DNA from: Aminobacter sp. J41
Lineage (GTDB): Bacteria; Pseudomonadota; Alphaproteobacteria; Rhizobiales; Rhizobiaceae
NCBI RefSeq assembly: GCF_000526635.1
Contig: NZ_JAGL01000002.1
Span: 1 to 64,000, forward strand
Length of the DNA: 64,000 nt
Reading direction: 5' to 3'
The notes beneath the pieces are model-generated. The model was given only the letters and a program-made list of their open reading frames with translations, had not been told where the DNA came from and ran no database searches. The translations under genes were made by a program, and so were the position numbers. This document shows, piece after piece, positions 22,876 to 29,297 of this stretch (positions are counted from its first letter, which is position 1; each line of letters starts with the position of its first letter).

Positions 22876-23847
22876 ATGACCCGCACCATCGTCGCCTCCG
22901 CGACCCGGGAAGTCGTCATCGGCTTTGACCAGCCGTTCTGCGTCATCGGTGAGCGCATCAATCCGACCGGCCGCAAGAAGCTCGCCGCCGAGATGGTAGC
23001 GGGCAACTTCGATACCGTGCGCAAGGACGCGATCGAGCAGGTCGCTGCTGGCGCCACCATGCTCGACGTCAATGCGGGCGTTACCGCCGTCGACCCTAAT
23101 GCGACCGAGCCAGCCCTGCTCGTTCAGACGCTGCAGATCGTTCAGGACCTCGTGGACGTTCCGCTGTCGATCGACTCCTCGGTCACGGCCGCCATCGAGG
23201 CCGCTCTCAAGGTCGCCAAGGGCCGTCCGCTGATCAACTCGGTCACCGGCGAGGAAGAGAAGCTCGAGGCGATCCTGCCGCTCTGCAAAAAGTATGACGT
23301 TCCGGTCGTCGCGATCTCGAACGACGAGACCGGCATCTCGCCTGATCCGGACGTCCGCTTCGCCGTCGCAAAGAAAATCGTCGAGCGCGCCGCCGACTAC
23401 GGCATCAAGTCCCATGACATCGTAGTCGACCCGCTCGTCATGCCGATTGGTGCGATGGGCACCGCCGGCCTCCAGGTGTTCGCGCTACTGCGCCGCCTGC
23501 GCGAGGAGCTCAAGGTCAACACGACCTGTGGCCTTTCCAACATCTCGTTCGGCCTGCCCCACCGCCACGGCATCAACGCCGCCTTCATCCCGATGGTGAT
23601 CGGCGCGGGCATGACCTCCGCGATCATGAACCCCTGCCGTCCGCAGGAGATGGAAATGGTCCGCGGCGCGAACGTGCTCAACGGCACCGACCGCGACTGC
23701 ATGACCTGGATCAAGACCTACAAGGACTACAAGCCGGGCGAGCACGCTGCCCCTGCCCCGGTACAGGTGAATGCCCCGGGCGAAGCCGCCGGTGGTGGCC
23801 GTCGCCGTGGCGGACGCGAAGCACGCAGGGCCGCCCTCTCCAACTAA
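22876..23847 (+). CDS. Methyltetrahydrofolate:corrinoid methyltransferase (MetH folate module)
   Basis: This pterin-binding TIM-barrel enzyme passes the methyl group of 5-methyl-THF to the corrinoid protein, as the second module of MetH does. The 323 residues show IGERINPTGRKKL (about 24-36), MLDVNAGV (about 62-69), ISNDETGI and DPLVMPIG, all at normal spacing. GGAGAGAG precedes the ATG. Residues after about 285 form a Pro/Ala-rich linker ending in GGGRRRGGREARRAALSN, the Arg-rich tail seen on the partner enzymes. It has its own operator-promoter and is followed 12 bases later by the activator gene. Confidence 0.92.
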   Translation: MTRTIVASATREVVIGFDQPFCVIGERINPTGRKKLAAEMVAGNFDTVRKDAIEQVAAGATMLDVNAGVTAVDPNATEPALLVQTLQIVQDLVDVPLSIDSSVTAAIEAALKVAKGRPLINSVTGEEEKLEAILPLCKKYDVPVVAISNDETGISPDPDVRFAVAKKIVERAADYGIKSHDIVVDPLVMPIGAMGTAGLQVFALLRRLREELKVNTTCGLSNISFGLPHRHGINAAFIPMVIGAGMTSAIMNPCRPQEMEMVRGANVLNGTDRDCMTWIKTYKDYKPGEHAAPAPVQVNAPGEAAGGGRRRGGREARRAALSN

Positions 23848-23859
23848 GTCAGAAGTGAA

Positions 23860-25932
23860 ATGAAGCCGCCTGTTTCTGCTGCCGACCCTCTCGTTCTTTT
23901 CATGCCATCCGGCAAGCGGGGGCGTTTCCCCAAGGGCACGCCCGTGCTCGACGCCGCCCGTCAGCTCGGCGTCTATGTTGAGAGTGTCTGCGGCGGCCGC
24001 GCCACCTGCGGCCGCTGCCAGGTAGTGGTGCAGGAAGGCAATTTCGCCAAGCACGGCATCGTCTCCTCCAACGACCACATCTCGCCGAAGGGGCCGAAAG
24101 AGGAGCGCTACGAGCGCGTACGAGGCCTGGCTGACGGGCGTCGCCTGTCCTGCTCGTCGACGATCGAGGGCGACCTTGTCATCGACGTGCCGCAGGACAC
24201 GGTCATCAACGCGCAGGTCGTCCGCAAGGCGGCGACCGACCGCGTCTTCGAGCGCAACCCCGCCGTCCGCCTCTGCTACGTCGAAGTGGACGAGCCGGAC
24301 ATGCACAAGCCGCTCGGCGATCTCGACCGGCTGAAGGCGCTGCTGGAGCGCGACTGGGGGGTGAAGGACCCGCGGCTAGACGCTTACCTGCTGCCGCAGG
24401 TGCAGAAGATTCTGCGCAAGGAGAATTGGGGCGTCACGGCCGCTGTTCACCGCGACGCGGAGAGCGATCGTCCCTCGATCATCGCCCTTTGGCCCGGCCT
24501 CCACAACGAGGCCTATGGCATCGCCTGCGACATCGGCTCGACAACAATCGCAATGCACCTCGTCTCGCTGCTTTCGGGCCGCATCGTCGCCTCTGCCGGC
24601 GCGTCGAACCCGCAGATCCGCTTCGGCGAAGACCTGATGAGCCGCGTGTCCTACGTGATGATGAATCCGGATGGCCGCGAGGCGATGACGAATGCCGTGC
24701 GCGAGGCGATAAGCGACTTGATCGTCAAGGTCTGCACCGAAGGCGGTGTCTCAAGCGACGACATCCTCGATGCCGTCTTCGTTGCCAACCCGATCATGCA
24801 CCACCTCTTTCTCGGTATCGATCCGACCGAACTCGGTCAGGCGCCATTCGCGCTGGCTGTATCGGGCGCGGTGCACCTGCACGCCGGGGATCTTGGCCTC
24901 AAGGTCAATCGCGGCGCGCGGGTCTACCTGTTGCCGTGCATTGCCGGCCACGTCGGCGCGGATGCCGCCGCCGCAACGCTGTCGGAAGGCCCGCACCGCC
25001 AGGACCGCATGATGCTGCTGGTCGATGTCGGCACCAACGCAGAGATCATTCTCGGCAACAGCCAGCGTGTCGTCGCGGCATCCTCCCCGACCGGCCCAGC
25101 CTTCGAAGGCGCGGAAATCTCTTCCGGCCAGCGTGCGGCGCCCGGCGCGATCGAACGCGTGCGCATCGATCCGGAAACGCTGGAGCCACGCTTCCGCATC
25201 ATCGGCTCGGAAAAATGGTCGGATGAGGAAGGCTTTGCGGAAGACGCGGAGCGCCTCGGCATCACCGGCATCTGCGGCTCGGCGATCATCGAGGTCGTGG
25301 CCGAGATGTTCCTGTCCGGCATCATTTCCGAGGATGGCGTCATCGACGGCCAGCTCGCCGCGAAGTCGCCGCGCCTCCTGCAGAACGGCCGCACCTATTC
25401 CTACCTGCTCCACGATGGCAGCCCGCGCATCACCGTCACGCAAAACGACGTCCGCGCAATCCAGCTTGCGAAGGCGGCACTCTATGCGGGCATCCGGCTG
25501 CTGATGGAGAAACAGGGCATCACCGAGGTCGACACGATCCGCTTCGCCGGCGCGTTCGGCTCGTACATCGATCCGAAATACGCGATGGTGCTTGGCCTCA
25601 TTCCAGACTGCTCGCTGGACGAGGTGAAGGCGGTCGGCAACGCCGCCGGCAACGGCGCGCTGATGGCACTGCTCAACCGCACGCATCGTCGCGAGATCGA
25701 GCAGACGGTGCAGAAGATCGAGAAGATCGAGACGGCTCTGGAACCGCATTTCCAGCAGCTGTTCGTCAACGCCATGGCGCTGCCGAACAAAGTCGATCCG
25801 TTCGTGAAGCTGTCCGAGCAGGTCAAGCTGCCGCCGAAGAAGTCGCCTTCGGATGACGCTTCCGGCTCGGGCGAAGCCGTGCCGCGCCGCCGGTCCCGCG
25901 AGGAGCGGGCAGCCCGGCGCGCGCGCGAGTAG
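23860..25932 (+). CDS. Corrinoid-protein reductive activator (RACo/RamA-like, DUF4445 ASKHA ATPase)
   Basis: This protein uses ATP and electrons to return inactive Co(II) corrinoid to Co(I). The 690 residues start with a plant-type [2Fe-2S] domain (Cys44-x5-Cys50-x2-Cys53 ... Cys98). A linker and the ASKHA/DUF4445 ATPase part follow, with GIACDIGSTTIAMHL, LLVDVGTNAEI, CGSAIIEVVAEM and FAGAFGSYIDP. This replaces the SAM-dependent reactivation domain absent from the split MetH. The C terminus ends in the Arg-rich tail PRRRSREERAARRARE (about 675-690). It is probably cotranscribed with the methyl-THF methyltransferase gene and converges tail to tail with a LysR gene. Confidence 0.92.
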   Translation: MKPPVSAADPLVLFMPSGKRGRFPKGTPVLDAARQLGVYVESVCGGRATCGRCQVVVQEGNFAKHGIVSSNDHISPKGPKEERYERVRGLADGRRLSCSSTIEGDLVIDVPQDTVINAQVVRKAATDRVFERNPAVRLCYVEVDEPDMHKPLGDLDRLKALLERDWGVKDPRLDAYLLPQVQKILRKENWGVTAAVHRDAESDRPSIIALWPGLHNEAYGIACDIGSTTIAMHLVSLLSGRIVASAGASNPQIRFGEDLMSRVSYVMMNPDGREAMTNAVREAISDLIVKVCTEGGVSSDDILDAVFVANPIMHHLFLGIDPTELGQAPFALAVSGAVHLHAGDLGLKVNRGARVYLLPCIAGHVGADAAAATLSEGPHRQDRMMLLVDVGTNAEIILGNSQRVVAASSPTGPAFEGAEISSGQRAAPGAIERVRIDPETLEPRFRIIGSEKWSDEEGFAEDAERLGITGICGSAIIEVVAEMFLSGIISEDGVIDGQLAAKSPRLLQNGRTYSYLLHDGSPRITVTQNDVRAIQLAKAALYAGIRLLMEKQGITEVDTIRFAGAFGSYIDPKYAMVLGLIPDCSLDEVKAVGNAAGNGALMALLNRTHRREIEQTVQKIEKIETALEPHFQQLFVNAMALPNKVDPFVKLSEQVKLPPKKSPSDDASGSGEAVPRRRSREERAARRARE

Positions 25933-25933
25933 G

Positions 25934-26830
25934 TCAGAACTTTCCGGTTTCGCGGAAGGATTCGAAGGTCGCGCGGATATGGTCCGCCGCCGCCAGCACA
26001 TGCGGCGGCGCCTCCGTCGCGACCCGCATCGCCAGATTGTAGTTCGACAGCGCCGGCAGGCCCTCATCCGGCCCAAGTGCCACGATGTCTTCGCCAATGA
26101 AGGAGCGCGGCAACGGCGCGACAGCAAGGTCAGCCAATATTGCCGCCCGCTGACCGGCGGTGTGCGCGCTCATATAGGCAACGCGGTAGTCGCGCCCCGC
26201 CCGCCCAAGCGCATCGAGCGCGTCGGCGCGCCAGACGCAGCCTTCTTCCCAGAGCGAAACCGGCAATGGGTCACGCAGATGCGCGGTGCCGCCGCATGCG
26301 CCGCCCCACACGACCGGCTCCGTCAGCAGCACCTCGGCATCGCCCGGAACCTCCCTGCAGACCGTGAACAGCGTGATGTCGAGCTGGCGCTCGGCCATCC
26401 GGCGCAAAAGATTCACGCTCATGTCGATGGTGACGTCCACCGCTACCGACGGATGGGTCTGAGCAAAGCGGCGCAAGACATTCGGCAACACGCGCTCGCC
26501 GTAGTCGTCAGGCGAGCCGAGACGCACGACGCCTGAAATATCGGGGACGATGAACTTCGCCACTGCCTCGCGGTTGAGCGCGAGCAGCCGGCGGGCATAA
26601 CCCATCAGCATCTCGCCTTCGTTGGTCAGCGTCACCGCGCGCGCGTCGCGCGAAAATACGGTCACGCCCAGCATCTCCTCCAGCTTCTTGATCTGCATCG
26701 ACACGGCAGAGGGCGTGCGGAACACCGCAGCCGCCGCCTGGGTGAAGCTGCCCGTCTCGCCGATCGCGACGAAGGTGCGCAGGACGTCGAGGTCCAGCAA
26801 CGGCATCGGGTGATTGAGCGGTGCGTTCAT
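25934..26830 (-). CDS. LysR-family transcriptional regulator
   Basis: The 298-residue protein has the N-terminal winged helix (LDVLRTFVAIGETGSFTQAAAAVFRTPSAVSMQIKKLE, split here as DNA-binding helix and dimer linker) at about 10-70. The LysR substrate-binding domain occupies about 95-290. It is divergent from a DUF1127 gene, and the shared promoter has overlapping LysR-type boxes, so that small gene is the likely target, together with autoregulation. A link to the methyl-transfer genes behind it is not shown by sequence. Confidence 0.9.
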   Translation of the reverse strand: MNAPLNHPMPLLDLDVLRTFVAIGETGSFTQAAAAVFRTPSAVSMQIKKLEEMLGVTVFSRDARAVTLTNEGEMLMGYARRLLALNREAVAKFIVPDISGVVRLGSPDDYGERVLPNVLRRFAQTHPSVAVDVTIDMSVNLLRRMAERQLDITLFTVCREVPGDAEVLLTEPVVWGGACGGTAHLRDPLPVSLWEEGCVWRADALDALGRAGRDYRVAYMSAHTAGQRAAILADLAVAPLPRSFIGEDIVALGPDEGLPALSNYNLAMRVATEAPPHVLAAADHIRATFESFRETGKF

Positions 26831-26855
26831 ACGATGCCTTCCGCATCAAACTTTC

Positions 26856-26890
26856 TGAACTTAGCGATCAGTTCATTTCGTTTGATTGAA
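26856..26890. promoter_or_regulatory. Overlapping LysR-type operator boxes in the lysR-DUF1127 divergon
   Basis: TTCA-N11-TGAA (26872-26890) is a textbook LysR T-N11-A palindrome. A second inverted pair, TGAAC-N10-GTTCA (26856-26875), shares its central GTTCA. Two overlapping sites suit the usual recognition/activation arrangement between a LysR gene and its divergent target. Confidence 0.6.
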
Positions 26891-26964
26891 CATCAGACCT
26901 TCCCCATAGTCAACAGCCTCGGGATCACATCATGCGACACCGACTTTTGAAGAGGAGAAGGACC

Positions 26965-27135
26965 ATGTCTCTGCTAAGTGCAATCAGCCGGTTTGGCGAA
27001 CAGGTACGTCGTCGTCATCGCCAGGCGCAGACCATGATGTATGTGGCGAGCCTGCCGGAGGAAATCCAGAAGGATATCGGCTGGCCGGACATGTACGAGC
27101 GCTCGACGCGTTCCAACGACGAACCCCGCCGATGA
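26965..27135 (+). CDS. DUF1127 small protein
   Basis: The 56-residue basic protein begins MSLLSAISRFGEQVRRRHRQ and contains the DUF1127 core YVASLPEEIQKDIGWPDMYE. The start is the ATG after AGGAGAAGGACC; 11 upstream codons in frame are not needed. DUF1127 proteins are short Arg-rich proteins abundant in Alphaproteobacteria, some of which bind RNA and affect small-RNA turnover and phosphate or stress physiology. It is divergent from the LysR gene, with operator boxes between, and is followed by a hairpin. Confidence 0.8.
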   Translation: MSLLSAISRFGEQVRRRHRQAQTMMYVASLPEEIQKDIGWPDMYERSTRSNDEPRR

Positions 27136-27148
27136 GGACGGCCTATCT

Positions 27149-27181
27149 CCCGGCACGGAGCAACTTCCCTTCCGTGCCGGG
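27149..27181 (+). terminator. Hairpin terminator after the DUF1127 gene
   Basis: CCCGGCACGGA (27149-27159) pairs perfectly with TCCGTGCCGGG (27171-27181), an 11-bp stem starting 13 bases after the stop codon. The T-tract is weak. Confidence 0.6.
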
Positions 27182-27340
27182 CAGCCCTCCTACCCTCGCC
27201 TTACGCGTTTGCGCCTGTCCCAATCTTGTTCAAAAAGCGACCTCGCCACGCCATTGACAACCAAGCCTTTTGCTGCTGTGGCTTTGTTGATCGCGACATA
27301 ACCTGTTGGCGGTTTGTAGTCCTGTGAGGCAGCGTCGTCC

Positions 27341-28327
27341 GTGAAAGCAGCAGTCAAAAGATCGATTGTCTTCTTCCTTGTTCCCGACTTTACGATGATC
27401 GCTTTCGCGACCGCGCTGGAGCCGCTGCGCTCGGCCAACCGGATGCTTGGCTACGAGGCGTACAAGTGGCGGCTTGCGAGTGCCGACGGCAAGCCGGTGC
27501 GCGCCTCCAATGGCGTTGAATGCGGTGTCGATACCTCCCTCGAGGAAGAGCGGCGCCACATGTCCGGCGAGGGCCGCCCGTCGATGGTGATCGTCTGCTC
27601 GGGCCTCAACGTCGAGAAATACCACCAGAAGAGTGTGTTTGCCTGGCTGCGTGAGGAGTACAACCGCGGCGTGGCGATCGGCGGCCTGTGCACCGGCGCG
27701 CATATCCTTGCTCAAGCTGGCCTGCTGTCCGGCAAGCGCTGCGCCATCCACTGGGAGAACCTACCGGGCTTCGCCGAGGCATTCCCGAAGGCCAACGTCT
27801 ACGCGGACCTGTTCGAGGTCGACGGCAACATCTACACCTGCGCCGGCGGCACCGCCGCGCTTGACATGATGCTCAAGCTCATTGGCGACGACTTTGACGA
27901 CAACCTCGTCAACCGCGTCTGCGAGCAGGTGCTGACCGACCGCGTCCGCAGCCCGAGCGACCGCCAGCGCCTGCCGCTGCGCGCCCGCCTCGGCGTCCAG
28001 AACTCCAAGGTGCTGACCATCATCGAGCTGATGGAGGCGAACCTCTCCGAACCGCTGTCGCTGGTCGAGATCGCCGATCATGTCGGCCTGTCGCGCCGCC
28101 AGATCGAACGCCTGTTCCGCCAGGAGATGGGCCGCTCGCCGGCGCGCTACTACCTCGAGATCAGGCTCGACCGCGCGCGGCACTTGCTGATCCAGTCGAC
28201 CATGCCGGTAGTCGAGGTCGCCGTGGCTTGCGGCTTCGTCTCGGCCTCGCATTTTTCGAAGTGCTATCGCGAGCTTTACGCCCGCTCGCCGCAGCAGGAG
28301 CGTCTCGACCGCAAGCTGGCGGCCTGA
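27341..28327 (+). CDS. GlxA-family AraC-type regulator (GbdR-like)
   Basis: The 328-residue regulator has an N-terminal DJ-1/PfpI-like ligand domain (about 8-190; VFFLVPDFTMIAFATALEPLR, and GGLCTGAHILAQAGLL at the nucleophile-elbow position). A C-terminal AraC double helix-turn-helix follows (about 225-320; LVEIADHVGLSRRQIERLFRQ and VAVACGFVSASHFSKCYRE). This layout is that of GbdR, which activates glycine betaine and dimethylglycine catabolism in Pseudomonas. Its position near a dimethylglycine dehydrogenase-like gene and the betaine/corrinoid island supports such a role here. The start is a GTG with GAGG upstream. Confidence 0.85.
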   Translation: MKAAVKRSIVFFLVPDFTMIAFATALEPLRSANRMLGYEAYKWRLASADGKPVRASNGVECGVDTSLEEERRHMSGEGRPSMVIVCSGLNVEKYHQKSVFAWLREEYNRGVAIGGLCTGAHILAQAGLLSGKRCAIHWENLPGFAEAFPKANVYADLFEVDGNIYTCAGGTAALDMMLKLIGDDFDDNLVNRVCEQVLTDRVRSPSDRQRLPLRARLGVQNSKVLTIIELMEANLSEPLSLVEIADHVGLSRRQIERLFRQEMGRSPARYYLEIRLDRARHLLIQSTMPVVEVAVACGFVSASHFSKCYRELYARSPQQERLDRKLAA

Positions 28328-28331
28328 TGCG

Positions 28332-29156
28332 TCAGCGACTGTCCCAGATGTAGTTCCGCTGGCGCCACATCTTTTCCCCGACCTCGCAGTCGACTTCTGG
28401 TGTGGCCTTGGCGGCCGCGATGGGCAGAGCCTCGCCGGGCGCGGGTCCCGCTAGTTCCAGCACCAGCTTGCGCCGCACCGCCTCGGGAAACTGCGACCAG
28501 TCGTTGACAGGGATCATGAACGATCCCGGCCCGCCGACGACACAGTTCTGGTAGTAGAGGTCGAGATCGGCGACGTCATACGCGCTGACGAAGCCGGTGC
28601 CGCGGGTCATCAGCGGCAGGCCGTTGATGACGATCCCCTGCTCCACCAATGCGTCGCGTGCGGCCGTCACCAGGCTTCCCTGGTTATTCGGCCCGTCCCC
28701 TGAAATGTCGACCACGCGTTTGGTGCCCGAATAACTGCTCTCGGCGAAAAGATCAGAAGCGAAATGGAGCGCTGCGGACAGCGAGGTGCGCCGCGCGCTT
28801 GCTGGCGGATGCACCGTCAGCTTTTGGGCGAACGCTTCTGCCTCCTCCCGGTTGGAGATGACCGTCCAGGGAACGACGACGTTCTGCATCGGCACCCCGG
28901 CCCATTCCATGTAGGTGAGAGCGATCTTGCCGTGCACGCCGTCCTGGATCGCCCGGATCACCTGTTCATGCGTCAGCGCAGCGACATATCCGTCGCGCTG
29001 GATCGCCAGTTCGTCCGGGGACATGGAAAGCGAGACGTCGACAGCGAGAATTAGTTCGACATCCACCGGTTCGGCACAAACACCCTCAGCCACGGCCGCG
29101 ACCGATGGGATCAGGCTCGCCAGCAAGGCAAACCGCGTTTGCCGGAACCACGTCAT
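28332..29156 (-). CDS. Exported von Willebrand factor A domain protein (DUF1194)
   Basis: The 274-residue protein has a Sec signal peptide and a single vWA domain of the DUF1194 family. The metal-binding MIDAS motif DVSLS is at about 40-44, with supporting Thr and Asp residues in SARRTSLSAAL and VVDISGDGPNNQG. It is probably a periplasmic adhesion or assembly protein; the ligand is unknown. It is convergent with the GlxA-like regulator gene (4 bases between stops). Downstream of its start, on the plus side, lies a terminator of the next minus-strand gene. Confidence 0.82.
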   Translation of the reverse strand: MTWFRQTRFALLASLIPSVAAVAEGVCAEPVDVELILAVDVSLSMSPDELAIQRDGYVAALTHEQVIRAIQDGVHGKIALTYMEWAGVPMQNVVVPWTVISNREEAEAFAQKLTVHPPASARRTSLSAALHFASDLFAESSYSGTKRVVDISGDGPNNQGSLVTAARDALVEQGIVINGLPLMTRGTGFVSAYDVADLDLYYQNCVVGGPGSFMIPVNDWSQFPEAVRRKLVLELAGPAPGEALPIAAAKATPEVDCEVGEKMWRQRNYIWDSR

Positions 29157-29241
29157 TCCGAAAGGATACGGAATGACGGCTTCAAGAACAGGCCCTGGAA
29201 GGAAGAAGAAGGCGGAGCGTCGATCACGATGACGTTACGTA

Positions 29242-29276
29242 AACAGCCCGGAGAGCGTCATGCTCTCCGGGCTGTT
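29242..29276 (-). terminator. Strong hairpin terminator of the dimethylglycine dehydrogenase-like gene
   Basis: A perfect 15-bp stem (29242-29256 with 29262-29276) encloses a 5-base loop. On the minus strand it begins about 22 bases after the stop codon of the flavoprotein gene and is followed by TTTACGT. Confidence 0.7.
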
Positions 29277-29297
29277 CGTATCTCAGTAGCGCGAATC

